Shown here: piece after piece, positions 18,319 through 26,923 of the stretch
How the letters are laid out: each line of letters opens with the position of its first letter
Position numbering within the stretch: position 1 is the stretch's first letter
From: Fodinicola acaciae
Lineage (GTDB): Bacteria; Actinomycetota; Actinomycetes; Mycobacteriales; HKI-0501
Reading direction: 5' to 3'
Assembly (NCBI RefSeq): GCF_010993745.1
Contig: NZ_WOTN01000001.1
Location: 1,615,235 to 1,679,234 of the forward strand
Length of the DNA: 64,000 nucleotides
Position numbers and translations under genes: made by a program
The notes under the pieces: generated by a model
Told to the model about the DNA's origin: nothing
Seen by the model: the letters and a program-made list of their open reading frames with translations, nothing else
The model's database searches: none

Positions 18319-19836
18319 TCAGCTCATCGAGCGACCTGCGGTCTTGCCGATGCGGATCATGTTCCACGACTGCGCCGGCAGCGACAACGAAAGCGACCCA
18401 GCGTCCACTTTGGACGCCGCGGCCTGCCGCGGCGTGACCCGTTCGGGATTCTCCGCCGTGTTCGTGGCAGCGGAGTCGTCGTCGGTCAGGTACGTGTGCA
18501 CCGCGACCTCCAGATCCGGATAGCCGCGCAGGTCCACGGTCAGCGGCAGGCTCTCGTCGATCAGCCGGTTGACCGCGAACACCGTCAGCCCCGAGCCATC
18601 CGGCGACTCCACCGCGACGCTGTCGAGGGCCGGCACGCCACCGAACCACGAGGTGTCGTACGACGGACTGGTCGCGACCGTACGCAGTACGGTCCCCCGG
18701 CCGTATCGGCTGGTCAGCGCGAACGGGTGGAAGATCGTCTGGCGCCAGGACGGCCCACCCGGCTCCGACCTGATCGCGCCGATCGCGTTGACCAGCTGCG
18801 CCAGGCAGGCCATCTTCACCCGGTCGGCGTGCCGCAGGAGGCTGATCAGCAGGTTTCCGACGACGACGGCGTCGGTGACGTTGTAGGTGTCCTCGATCAG
18901 CCGTGGCGCCGCCTGCCATCCCTGCGTCTTGTCGTCGCCACCCATGTACCAGACATTCCACTCGTCAAAGGAAAGATTGACGCGTTTCTGGTGCCGTCCC
19001 TTGGCGCGTACGAAATCCGCCGTGGCGATGACGTTGTCGATGAAGTTGTCCATGTCGACCGCACACGCCAGGAAACTCGCCTTGTCGCCCTTGCGTTCCT
19101 GGTAATACGTGTGCAGCGAGACGTAGTCGACGACGTCGTACGTGTGCTCCAGCACCGTCGCCTCCCAGCTGCCAAAAGTCGGCATCTGGGAGTTGGACGA
19201 GCCGCACGCCACCAGCTCGATGGTCGGATCGACCAGGCGCATCGCCTTGGCCGTTTCGGTCGCCAGCCGGCCATATTCCTCGGCCGTCTTGTGGCCGATC
19301 TGCCACGGCCCGTCCATTTCGTTGCCGAGACACCACACGCGTACGTCGTGCGGGTCGGCGGCGCCGTTTTTCCGCCGCAGATCCGACCAGTACGTGCCGG
19401 CCGGATGGTTGCAGTATTCGACCAGCCGCGCCGCCGCGTCGGGTCCGCGGGTGCCGAGGTTGACGGCCAGCATCGCCTCGGAGCCGACGCCGCGCACCCA
19501 TTTGCAGAACTCGTCGGTGCCGACGTCGTTGGACTCCACCGAATGCCAGGCCAGCTCCAGCCGGGCCGGCCGCTGGTCGCGCGGCCCGATGCCGTCCTCC
19601 CAGCGATAGCCGGACACGAAGTTTCCGCCTGGATAACGGACGATCGGCACGCCGAGCTCGCGGGTCAGGTCGGCCACGTCCCGCCGGAATCCGTCGCCGT
19701 CCGCGGTCGGATGGCCGGGCTCGTAGATCCCGGTGTAGACGCACCGGCCGAGATGTTCCACGAACGTCCCGTAGATGCGCGGGTCGACCTCGCCGACACG
19801 GAAGTCGGGATCGACGACAATGCGAGCCTCGGACAC
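18319..19836 (-). CDS. Alpha-L-arabinofuranosidase, GH51
   Basis: This 505-residue intracellular glycoside hydrolase of family 51 releases terminal arabinofuranose from arabino-oligosaccharides by a retaining mechanism. It begins at the characteristic IYGTFVEHLGRCVYTGIYEPGH. The catalytic acid/base is Glu173 in CLGNEMDGPWQIG, and the nucleophile is Glu292 in LSFDEWNVWYMGG. A C-terminal beta-sandwich domain runs from about residue 370 to the end. There is no signal peptide, so the substrate must be imported first. It is the last gene of the operon 24036 to 18319, behind a binding protein and two permeases. That context explains how short arabinosides reach it. The next stretch, 18253-18318, holds nothing recognisable. 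Confidence 0.95.
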   Translation of the reverse strand: MSEARIVVDPDFRVGEVDPRIYGTFVEHLGRCVYTGIYEPGHPTADGDGFRRDVADLTRELGVPIVRYPGGNFVSGYRWEDGIGPRDQRPARLELAWHSVESNDVGTDEFCKWVRGVGSEAMLAVNLGTRGPDAAARLVEYCNHPAGTYWSDLRRKNGAADPHDVRVWCLGNEMDGPWQIGHKTAEEYGRLATETAKAMRLVDPTIELVACGSSNSQMPTFGSWEATVLEHTYDVVDYVSLHTYYQERKGDKASFLACAVDMDNFIDNVIATADFVRAKGRHQKRVNLSFDEWNVWYMGGDDKTQGWQAAPRLIEDTYNVTDAVVVGNLLISLLRHADRVKMACLAQLVNAIGAIRSEPGGPSWRQTIFHPFALTSRYGRGTVLRTVATSPSYDTSWFGGVPALDSVAVESPDGSGLTVFAVNRLIDESLPLTVDLRGYPDLEVAVHTYLTDDDSAATNTAENPERVTPRQAAASKVDAGSLSLSLPAQSWNMIRIGKTAGRSMS

Positions 19837-19858
19837 TCGGTTTTCCTTTCGAATACGG

Positions 19859-20764
19859 TTACTTGAAGCCGGTCGTCGCGACGCCTTCGACGATGCGCCG
19901 CTGGAAAATGACGAAGACCAACAGCAACGGCAGTGCGCCGAGCACGGCCGATGCCATGATCTGCGCGTAATGGATGCCGTACGCGCTGGACACCTGCGAA
20001 AGGCCGACCGGCAGCGTCATCATCCGCGTGTTGGTCATGACCAGCAGCGGCCACAGGAAGTTGTTCCAACTCCACACAAACTGGAAGATGAACACCGCCG
20101 ACACCGCCGGCCGGGTCAGCGGCATGTAGATGCCTTGATAGATGCGAAACCAGCTCGCCCCGTCGACGTGCGCCGACTCGGCGAGCTCGGCCGGAATGCC
20201 GCGGAAGAACGCCGCGAAGACGAAGACCGCGATCGGCGGTGCCGGCAGTGCCTGCAGGATCAGCGCCCAGTACGTGTTGAGCAGGTGCAACGTGTTGAAC
20301 TCGTTGAACAGCGGCACGATCAGCACCTGCGGCGGGATCACCAGGCCGGCGCCGATCAACGCGAACAGCCAGCGCCGCCCGCGAAACTTCGTCTGGGACA
20401 AGGCGAATCCGGCCATCGAGCAGACCACGACGGCCAGGATCGCGGTCACCGCCGCCGCGACGAAACTGTTCAGATACCAGTTCTGGATGTCGCCGGTGCC
20501 GAGCACTTTCGCGTACGCGTCGAAAGTCCAGCTGCCGCTCCACCACGCGGCCGGGTTGACCGCGATCTCTCCTTCCGGCCGCAGCGAGGTGACCGCGGCC
20601 CAGACCAGCGGGAGGGCCCAGATGACCGCGAAAACCACGAGCACCGAAACACAGAAGCCGTTGAACCACCGAGCCTTCGCGTCGACGATCTGCCGGCGCG
20701 CCGCCGGCTTCGTACGCGCCGGCGTCGCGACCGCCGGCGTACGGCTCGTCGTGCTGGTTGCCAT
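19859..20764 (-). CDS. Carbohydrate ABC permease, MalG type
   Basis: This 301-residue inner-membrane subunit has about six transmembrane helices. The cytoplasmic EAA loop reads IPAELAESAHVDGASWFRIYQGIYMPLTRPAVSAVFIFQFVWSWNNFLWPLL, the ATPase docking site of MalG-like permeases. The N-terminal 40 residues are basic and disordered (SRTPAVATPARTKPAARR). It starts at the ATG at 20764 with GGAGG eight bases upstream. The previous permease stop lies three bases before that ATG. Together with the gene at 20768 it forms the channel for arabinosides. No ATPase gene is present, so a shared MsiK-type ATPase is presumed. Confidence 0.93.
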   Translation of the reverse strand: MATSTTSRTPAVATPARTKPAARRQIVDAKARWFNGFCVSVLVVFAVIWALPLVWAAVTSLRPEGEIAVNPAAWWSGSWTFDAYAKVLGTGDIQNWYLNSFVAAAVTAILAVVVCSMAGFALSQTKFRGRRWLFALIGAGLVIPPQVLIVPLFNEFNTLHLLNTYWALILQALPAPPIAVFVFAAFFRGIPAELAESAHVDGASWFRIYQGIYMPLTRPAVSAVFIFQFVWSWNNFLWPLLVMTNTRMMTLPVGLSQVSSAYGIHYAQIMASAVLGALPLLLVFVIFQRRIVEGVATTGFK

Positions 20765-20767
20765 CGC

Positions 20768-21676
20768 TCACACCTCCCGCAGCTGGCGGCGGTTGACCAG
20801 CAGCCAGATCACCGAGACCGTCAGGATGAGTACGAAATACAGCGTCGAGATCGCCGCAGCGTAACCGGTGCGGAAGTCGGTGAAACCGATGTCGTAGATG
20901 TAGCCGATGATCGGCCTGGTCGCGAAGTTGGGGCCGCCTTCGGTCATCAGGTAGATCTGGTCGAAGACCTTCAGCGAGGCGATCGCCTGCAACAGCAACA
21001 CCAACACGGTCGTGCGCCGCAGCATCGGGATGGTGATGTTCCACAGCTGGCTCCACGGACTGGCACCGTCGACCGCGGACGCCTCGTAGAGCTCACGCGG
21101 AATTTCCTGCAGACCGGCCAGATAGAGCACGAAGTTGAAGCCGAGCGTCCACCACACCGTCGTCAGCGCGACCGACGCCATGGCCCAGTTGGGGTCGCCG
21201 AGCCAGTTCGGCGCGCTGATGCCGACGGCGCCGAGCCAGCTCTCCCAGAGGCCGATTTTGGGCGTGTAGAGCCAGGTCCAGATGAGCGCGACGGAGGCGA
21301 CCGGCACGACGTACGGTGCGAAGAACACCAGCCGGAAGAACCACCGGCCGTGCCGCATCCGGTCGGTCAGGATCGCCAGCGCCAGCGCGACGATCACCAG
21401 CGGCGGTGTCGTCATGATGGTGAACAGCAGCGTGTGCCAGGTGGACGACCAGAAGTCCGCGCTGGTCAGCGCTTCCAGGTAGTTGGACACGCCGGCGAAG
21501 CTGCCGAGGCCCGACTTCACCAGCGCTCCGTTGAAAAAGCTCATCACAAAGCCGTAGAGCGTCGGCACCACCAGGAAAAGCAGATAGATCACCAGGAACG
21601 GAGCGACCAGTCCCCAGCCGGCACGATGTTCGGTCCGTCTTCCCGGTGCGGCGCCGGAGATCGTGTGAACAACCAT
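20768..21676 (-). CDS. Carbohydrate ABC permease, MalF type
   Basis: This 302-residue membrane protein has the start ATG at 21676, seven bases after GAGGAG; the in-frame TTG at 21691 is rejected. Six transmembrane helices are predicted, the first at GLVAPFLVIYLLFLVVPTLYGFVMSFF. The EAA motif is IPRELYEASAVDGASPWSQLWNITIPMLRRTTVLVLLLQAI, followed by LKVFDQIYLMTEGGPNFATRPIIGYIYDIGF, diagnostic of MalF/UgpA-like sugar permeases. It is the third gene of the arabinoside operon, 21 bp after the binding-protein gene. Confidence 0.94.
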   Translation of the reverse strand: MVVHTISGAAPGRRTEHRAGWGLVAPFLVIYLLFLVVPTLYGFVMSFFNGALVKSGLGSFAGVSNYLEALTSADFWSSTWHTLLFTIMTTPPLVIVALALAILTDRMRHGRWFFRLVFFAPYVVPVASVALIWTWLYTPKIGLWESWLGAVGISAPNWLGDPNWAMASVALTTVWWTLGFNFVLYLAGLQEIPRELYEASAVDGASPWSQLWNITIPMLRRTTVLVLLLQAIASLKVFDQIYLMTEGGPNFATRPIIGYIYDIGFTDFRTGYAAAISTLYFVLILTVSVIWLLVNRRQLREV

Positions 21677-21697
21677 CGCGCGTCTCCTCAATCCTCG

Positions 21698-23026
21698 TTA
21701 CAGCGGCGACGGAGTGTTGGCGTATTTGGTGAGCTTGGCGACGATCTGCGGCACCGCGGCGGCCGGCGTCAACTGACCGGACAGCACCGCGCCGATCGCC
21801 GACCCGGCGATGTATTCGAAATCCGAGCCGGAGCCGGAATACCAGGCGTCGTCGTCGTAATGTGCCGAGTTGGCGACCTGGGCGTAGTCGGACTGCGGCG
21901 ACATCTTCGCGTACGCCTCGCTTTTCTGGAACGGCACCCAGGCCGGGATGTGACCACCGCCGGCCCAGGTGGCGCTCTGGTCCAGCATCGACCGGACGAA
22001 GCCGAAGATCACCGCTCGTTTTTCCGCGTCGCGGCTGGCACTGCGCGGCAGGACGAAGGAATGCGAGTCGGCCTGACAGGCGTACGCGCCGCCGAAGACG
22101 TTTGGCAGCCGCGTCATGCTGAACGGCGTCTTCGCGGTGAGGAACGTGCTGATCTCCCAGTCACCCTGGAAATAGAAGCCGGCTTTGCCGCTGGCGAACA
22201 GCGTCGTCGCGGCGCCGTAGTCGATGTTGTTCGGCATCAGCTTGCCTTTGCTGGTGAGGCTCGCCAGATAACCGAGCACGCGCTCGGCCTTCGCCTCGTC
22301 CAGCACGATTTTCCGGCCCTGGTCGGCCAGTACAGTGCCGCCGAGCTGCCAGTAGAGGCTGGAGAAGATCCGCCAGGGCGTCGCGGTCTCCGCGGTCATC
22401 GCGACGACACCGCCATAGCCACCGGTGACCCTCTGCACCGCCTTCATCGCGTCGACCAGGCCGGTCGGACCGTCCAGGTTCCTCAGTTTCCCCGAGCTGT
22501 CCAGCAGGCCGGCCTTCTTGCAGATGTCGGTGTTGTAGTACATCACGAACGGATGCGTGTCGAGCGGGATGGCGTAGAGCTTGCCGTTGGTGTGCGCCTT
22601 CTGCCAGGCCGTCTTGGTGAAGTTTTCCTCGGTGAAGCCGAAACGGGCCAGCTCGGTCTTGTCCAGCGGCTCCAGCAGGCCGGCCTCGGCCAGGATGGTG
22701 GCGCGGGTCAGGTGCGCGATCGCCACGTCCGGCGGCTGGTTTCCCAGCGTCGCCAACGAGACCTTCGTGTAGTACGGATTTCCCCAGGAGAGCGTCACCG
22801 ACTTCAGGCTGATGTCCGGATGCGCCTTCGCGTACGCCTTTTCCATCGACACCATGCGATCGCCGTCACCGCCGCCGAGCAGGTTCCAGTACGCCAACTC
22901 GTGCGCGCCGGGTCCGACACCGAAGATGCCGGTGGCCAACGGCGAGTCGCACGCGCTCAGCGCCATCCCGCTCACGCCCAGCAGTCCGGCCGTACGCAAC
23001 AGGTCGCGCCGGCTCATCGGTCTCAT
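21698..23026 (-). CDS. Extracellular sugar-binding lipoprotein of an ABC importer
   Basis: This 442-residue protein begins at the ATG at 23026 behind a strong GGAGGAGGG site. The N-terminus MRPMSRRDLLRTAGLLGVSGMALSAC combines a twin-arginine-like SRRDLLR with a lipobox (LSAC), so it is probably exported folded and lipid-anchored. The body is a family 1 solute-binding fold: LAYWNLLGGGDGDRMVSMEKAYAKAHPDISLKSV, PDVAIAHLTRA, YYTKVSLATL, GKLYAIPLDTHPFVMYYNTDICKKAGL, FYFQGDWEISTF. It captures the arabino-oligosaccharide or a related sugar outside the membrane. Its start overlaps the regulator stop as ATGA, tying transporter expression to the LacI gene. Confidence 0.93.
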   Translation of the reverse strand: MRPMSRRDLLRTAGLLGVSGMALSACDSPLATGIFGVGPGAHELAYWNLLGGGDGDRMVSMEKAYAKAHPDISLKSVTLSWGNPYYTKVSLATLGNQPPDVAIAHLTRATILAEAGLLEPLDKTELARFGFTEENFTKTAWQKAHTNGKLYAIPLDTHPFVMYYNTDICKKAGLLDSSGKLRNLDGPTGLVDAMKAVQRVTGGYGGVVAMTAETATPWRIFSSLYWQLGGTVLADQGRKIVLDEAKAERVLGYLASLTSKGKLMPNNIDYGAATTLFASGKAGFYFQGDWEISTFLTAKTPFSMTRLPNVFGGAYACQADSHSFVLPRSASRDAEKRAVIFGFVRSMLDQSATWAGGGHIPAWVPFQKSEAYAKMSPQSDYAQVANSAHYDDDAWYSGSGSDFEYIAGSAIGAVLSGQLTPAAAVPQIVAKLTKYANTPSPL

Positions 23027-24036
23027 TTTCCCTCCTCCGTCGAGGATCCGGCGGTCGACGCGCGTACGACCAGCTGCACTGGCAGCAGCACACGCGAGGC
23101 CACCTCTTCGCCGCGGATGCGGCTGAGCAACAGCGACATCGCTCGTTTTCCGGTCTCCTGCATAGGAATCCGTACGGTCGTCAACGGCGGTGTCAGATAT
23201 CCGGTGAACGGCATCTCGTCGCAACCGGCCACCGCGCAGTCGTCCGGCACGCGTACGCCCCGACTGTGCAGGGCCGACAACACGCCCAACGCGATGAGGT
23301 CGTTATGGGCGAACATCGCGCTGATCGTCGGGTCGCGGTCCAGAAGTGCCGCCACAGCCGCGAAACCGCCTTGCGCACTCCAGTCGGTCTGCACGATCCG
23401 GCTCGCTGGCAGCCTCACCCCGCGGTCGGCCAGCGCGGCCTGGAATCCCTTCGACCGGGCCGAAACGACCCGCCGGTCGGCCGGACCCGCGACCATCGCC
23501 ACCCGCCGATGACCGAGATCGACGAGGTGATCGGCGACCAGCCTTCCCGTATCGCGGTGGTTGGAGCCGACCACCGGCACGCCGCCGCCTGGCACGTGAT
23601 GCACGCTCACCGCCGGCACCCGGCCACGCAACAACGTGCCGATTTCCGCGTTTGCCTCCAGCCGCGGCGCCGCCGACAGAATGCCGTCCACCCGTCTTTC
23701 CAACAACTGCCGGATAAACAGCGGCCCGTCCTCGCCGAGCGCGGTGCCGATGATCACCGCGTGACCGTTGCCGCGCGCCTCACGTTCCGCGCCGATCACG
23801 AACTGGCCGAGAGCCCAGTCGTCGAGGTCGTCGGCGACGATGCCGATCGAGTACGTCGACCGGCTCAGCAGGCCGCGCGCGACCGCGTTGGGCACGTAGC
23901 CGAGCTCCTCGGCGGCGGCCAGGATCCGCTGCCTGGTCTGCTCGGACACCGCCACCGGCGCGCCCTTGAGCACCTTGCTGACGGTCTGGAAGCTCACGCC
24001 GGCATGCGCGGCCACATCCTTCAGCGAGGCGTACAC
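23023..24036 (-). CDS. LacI-family repressor of the arabinoside operon
   Basis: The GTG at 24036, six bases after GGAGG, gives 337 residues. The N-terminal HTH is SLKDVAAHAGVSFQTVSKVLKGAPVAVSEQTRQRILAAAEELGYVPNAVARGL, including the LacI hinge helix. The periplasmic-binding-like ligand domain follows (YSIGIVADDLDDWALGQF, DGILSAAPR, HRRVAMVAGPADRRVVSARSKGF, CDEMPFTGYLTPPLTTVRIP). It is the first gene of the operon it should control. A perfect 16-bp palindrome (24055-24070) lies 18 bp upstream of the start, so it is autoregulated. The inducer is probably arabinose or an arabinoside taken in by the linked transporter. Confidence 0.93.
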   Translation of the reverse strand: MYASLKDVAAHAGVSFQTVSKVLKGAPVAVSEQTRQRILAAAEELGYVPNAVARGLLSRSTYSIGIVADDLDDWALGQFVIGAEREARGNGHAVIIGTALGEDGPLFIRQLLERRVDGILSAAPRLEANAEIGTLLRGRVPAVSVHHVPGGGVPVVGSNHRDTGRLVADHLVDLGHRRVAMVAGPADRRVVSARSKGFQAALADRGVRLPASRIVQTDWSAQGGFAAVAALLDRDPTISAMFAHNDLIALGVLSALHSRGVRVPDDCAVAGCDEMPFTGYLTPPLTTVRIPMQETGKRAMSLLLSRIRGEEVASRVLLPVQLVVRASTAGSSTEEGK

Positions 24037-24054
24037 AGCTAACCTCCGTGCATT

Positions 24055-24070
24055 AGGCGAACGTTCGCCT
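24055..24070. promoter_or_regulatory. LacI-type operator of the arabinoside operon
   Basis: AGGCGAACGTTCGCCT is a perfect 16-bp palindrome with the central CG typical of LacI-family sites. It lies 18 bp before the GTG start at 24036 and is the only such dyad in the 110-bp region before the antiporter gene's stop. Confidence 0.75.
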
Positions 24071-24146
24071 TGCCGGAAGACAATGCCAGCTGACCATCCC
24101 GCAGGCAACACCTCGCAGCGGTGTTTCCGCTGGCCACATGAGGCCT

Positions 24147-25610
24147 CTACGGCCGGGTGAAGACGTGCGTCGAGTCGGCTGGGTTGTCCGGGTCGACGAT
24201 CGCCAGCACCTCGTCGCCGGCCGCCAGCACGGTGTCGCCCCGCACCGGCAGCAGCCGGCCGTCGCGGCTCACCAGACTGATCCACACGTCCTCGCCGATG
24301 TCCAGATCGTCGATGGCCGTGCCGTCCGCCGGTGAGCCGGCCGCGACGTTGAAGCGGCAAACGCCGTCTGGTTCCTGGCGCAGCCGTACGCCCAGCGACC
24401 ACGGCTCCGGCTCGACCAGCCGCATCGGCACGCCCATCCGGTTGGCCAGGAACGGCACCAGTCCGCCCTGCACCACAACGGAAAACGCCACGACGACGAA
24501 AATGATGTCGTACGCGCGCACGTTGCCGCCGATGTCCGAGGCCAGGATGAACGTGCCGAGCAGGATCGGCACGGCGCCTTTCAATCCCGACCACAGCACG
24601 AAAAGCCGCTCACCCCACTGCAGTCTGATCGGCAGCAGGAGCAGGCCGACCAGCAGGGGCCGCACCACGAATGCCAGCAACACGGCCAAAACCAGGCCGA
24701 TCTGCCAGGCATTGCCGTCCGGCAGCGACTTCAGCGACACGGTCAACCCCAGCACGGTGAACGCGACGATCTCGCCGAGGCTGGCCAGGGATCCGTGGAA
24801 CCGCTCGATTTCCCGCTTGTACGGCGCGCGTACGTCACCGAGCATGATGCCGGCGATGAACACCGCGAGGAAACCGGAGCCGTGCGCGACCGTCGCCACG
24901 CCGTAGATGACGAAGACGCTGGCAAGCGTACGCAACGCGTAAAGGCCTTCGCTCGGCAGCGGCACGCGGCGAATGAACACGGAAAGGCCGATTCCGCCGG
25001 CGATGCCGACCGCCGCGCCGACGGCCATCTGCAACAGGAACTCGGTGACGCCGGTCCACACCGCGCCGAAGCCGGTCACGCCGGCGGTCGCGAGCAGTGC
25101 CACCATCAACGCGATGCCGACCGGGTCGTTGGCCCCGGACTCGCCTTCCAGGATCACGCCGGACCGGCCGGACACCTCGCGCCGGCCGAGCACCGAAAAC
25201 ACCACCGCCGGGTCGGTCGGCGCCAGCGCCGTGCCGATCAGAAGGGATATCATCCAGTCCAGGCCGAAAATCGCGTGCGCGAGAAAGGCGACGGCCGCTG
25301 CGGTGACCAGGGTGCCAGCGGTGCCGATCCAGACGATCGCGCCGGCCGCCGACCGCAGCCGGCGCCGGCCGATGTGCATGCCGCCGTCGAACAGGATGAC
25401 CACCAGCGCGACCGTGACAATGCGCTGAACGGTCTCGATCGGGATTTTCTGCAGCGATGGCACCAGATCGGACGCCACCGCGGCGCCGATGAGGAAAAGC
25501 GCCGGCGCCGGCACGCGCAGCCGCGCGCTCAGCCGGTTGGAGAGCACCGCGAGCAGGACCGCCGCCGCCACCAGGCCGGCCATGATTCCAAACGGCGTTA
25601 CGTCTTCCAC
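24147..25610 (-). CDS. Cation/proton antiporter, CPA1 (NhaP2-like) with C-terminal TrkA-C domain
   Basis: This 487-residue membrane protein has about 12-13 transmembrane helices over residues 10-390. TM segments include FGIMAGLVAAAVLLAVLSNRLSA and LVVILFDGGMHIGRRRLRSA. The ion-binding region of CPA antiporters is seen in LLIGTALAPTDPAVVFSVLGRR and GVILEGESGANDPVGIALMVALLAT (the conserved ND pair). The last 90 residues (MRLVEPEPWSLGVRLRQ... AVRGDTVLAAGDEVLAIVDPDN) form an RCK_C/TrkA-C regulatory domain. It exchanges Na+ or K+ for H+ at the cell membrane. The downstream neighbour is the divergently organised LacI region; no operon partner is clear. Confidence 0.93.
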   Translation of the reverse strand: MEDVTPFGIMAGLVAAAVLLAVLSNRLSARLRVPAPALFLIGAAVASDLVPSLQKIPIETVQRIVTVALVVILFDGGMHIGRRRLRSAAGAIVWIGTAGTLVTAAAVAFLAHAIFGLDWMISLLIGTALAPTDPAVVFSVLGRREVSGRSGVILEGESGANDPVGIALMVALLATAGVTGFGAVWTGVTEFLLQMAVGAAVGIAGGIGLSVFIRRVPLPSEGLYALRTLASVFVIYGVATVAHGSGFLAVFIAGIMLGDVRAPYKREIERFHGSLASLGEIVAFTVLGLTVSLKSLPDGNAWQIGLVLAVLLAFVVRPLLVGLLLLPIRLQWGERLFVLWSGLKGAVPILLGTFILASDIGGNVRAYDIIFVVVAFSVVVQGGLVPFLANRMGVPMRLVEPEPWSLGVRLRQEPDGVCRFNVAAGSPADGTAIDDLDIGEDVWISLVSRDGRLLPVRGDTVLAAGDEVLAIVDPDNPADSTHVFTRP

Positions 25611-25677
25611 TCCAGTCCCCCCAGCCGACGAGTCATCCTGCTGCCGACCAGGCTTCCCGGCTCACCGTTGGTCAACC

Positions 25678-26481
25678 TTAGCCGAAAGCCGCCGCGTGGT
25701 CGCGAGCCCATTGCCGGAAGGTGAGCGCCGGCCGGCCGGTGACCTCGGCCACGGTCGTCGTGACGGCGACCGGCTCCATCTGCTCGTACGCGTCCAGCAG
25801 AACGTCCACAAAGGACTCGGGAAAGCCGTCGGCCAGCATCTGCGCGCGAGCGTCGGCGCGCGGGATTTCCTGCCACCGTACGTCCCGACCCAGCGCCTCG
25901 CCGATGAGCCGCACCTGCTCGGCCTGTGACAGCACTTCCGGACCGGTCAACGGATAGATCGCCGAGTCGTGGCCGTCGTCGAGCAGCGCGCGCACGCTCA
26001 CCGCCGCGATGTCCTTCTCGTGCAGCATCGGCAGCGCGAGGTCACCGTACGCGCCGCGTACGACATCACCGGCACGGATCTGCGCGGTCCACCACAACGC
26101 GTTGACCGCGAAAGTGCTCGGCTGCACGTACGTCCAACGCAGGCCGGACTCGCGCAGCAGCTGGATCTGTTCCGGCGGACCGAAACCGACGACGCCGCCG
26201 GAGCCGAGATAGACGACTTTCGGGACCTGTTTGGCGATCACGTCCAGCACCTCGCGCGCCGCGTCGGCGTTGTGCAGTGGCCAGACCAGAAACACGGCGT
26301 CCACATCGGACAGTGCCGGCTCCAGCGAGGTCGGAATGGCGAGGTCGCCGACGGCCAGGTCGACCGGAACGACCGCCCGCGGGCTGCGGCTGAGCGCGCG
26401 CACGTCCGCGCCTTCCGCGACCAGCTGCGCCACCACTTCGCGGCCGACATTGCCGGTCGCGCCGGTCACCAGAATTCGCAC
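25678..26481 (-). CDS. NmrA-like NAD(P)-binding oxidoreductase/sensor
   Basis: This 267-residue atypical short-chain dehydrogenase starts MRILVTGATGNVGREVVAQLVAEGADVRALSR. The GxxGxxG Rossmann motif (TGATGNVG) is followed by an arginine that favours NADP. The middle FLVWPLHNADAAREVLDVIAKQVPKVVYLGSGGVVGF and WTYVQPSTFAVNALWW are typical of the NmrA/azoreductase-like TMR subgroup, which lack the classical YxxxK catalytic pair. It may be an NADP-dependent quinone-type reductase or a redox sensor. The gene is monocistronic. About 125 bp separate it from the hairpin that ends the next operon. Confidence 0.88.
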   Translation of the reverse strand: MRILVTGATGNVGREVVAQLVAEGADVRALSRSPRAVVPVDLAVGDLAIPTSLEPALSDVDAVFLVWPLHNADAAREVLDVIAKQVPKVVYLGSGGVVGFGPPEQIQLLRESGLRWTYVQPSTFAVNALWWTAQIRAGDVVRGAYGDLALPMLHEKDIAAVSVRALLDDGHDSAIYPLTGPEVLSQAEQVRLIGEALGRDVRWQEIPRADARAQMLADGFPESFVDVLLDAYEQMEPVAVTTTVAEVTGRPALTFRQWARDHAAAFG

Positions 26482-26605
26482 GGTTTCTCCTTGGTCGTGT
26501 CGTCGTCACGACCAAGGTTGCGAACACTGTGCCCCGATGCGCCAGAAAGGCATACGGATTCGCAAGAAAATGGCTGAGATAGCTTGCCTGTGACGTAATC
26601 CGTCA

Positions 26606-26635
26606 GACCCGGCCGCGCACGTGCGCGGCCGGGTC
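26606..26635 (-). terminator. Perfect 30-bp palindrome ending the Mau-like operon
   Basis: Positions 26606-26635 are a perfect uninterrupted palindrome centred on CACGTG, with the GC-rich core GGCCGCGCA/TGCGCGGCC also found at 172-211. It lies seven bases beyond the stop at 26642 of the last operon gene. No U-run follows. Confidence 0.8.
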
Positions 26636-26641
26636 CGTCGG

Positions 26642-26923
26642 TCACTTCGCCAGCATCGGTCCGAAGTCGGTCCGGTGGGCCTGCAGGTTCACCGTGCCGT
26701 TGTTGTCACCGGAGACGTGGACGACGCTGGTGGTGCGCCGCATCGTGCCGGCCGGGACGGTGCGGACGTTGGGTCCGAGGTTCACCGTTCTGGTGGCCAG
26801 ATGCATCGCGAACACGTCCTGGGGCGCGTCGTCGGGGCCAGCGGCCGCCGCGACGTAAACGTTCTTCGTGCCGTTGGCATTCTCCAAAATGAAGGCGATG
26901 CCACGGTCGGTCGGTGTGCTCAT
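26642..26923 (-). CDS. Small protein of unknown function, last gene of the Mau-like operon
   Basis: This 93-residue protein begins MSTPTDRGIAFILENANGTK. It has no signal peptide, membrane helix or cysteine. Alternating hydrophobic stretches (GIAFILENANGTKNVYVAAAA, HVSGDNNGTVNLQAHRTD) suggest a small beta sandwich or barrel of cytoplasmic type. Its start overlaps the previous stop as ATGA, so translation is coupled to the operon. I do not recognise the family. Because it is strictly bound to the Cys-rich exported protein and its thiol-redox helpers, a role in binding, chaperoning or silencing the product is possible but only a guess. Confidence 0.65.
   Translation of the reverse strand: MSTPTDRGIAFILENANGTKNVYVAAAAGPDDAPQDVFAMHLATRTVNLGPNVRTVPAGTMRRTTSVVHVSGDNNGTVNLQAHRTDFGPMLAK

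Noticed and set aside
19775-23512. Rightward open frame of 1245 codons opposite the arabinoside operon
   Set aside because: It spans four convincingly assigned leftward genes, is extremely Arg-rich and shows no motif.
24147-24594. Reading frame continuous with the LacI gene upstream to 24594
   Set aside because: It lacks domain similarity, overlaps the antiporter gene, and the GTG at 24036 has an excellent ribosome site and starts exactly at the HTH.
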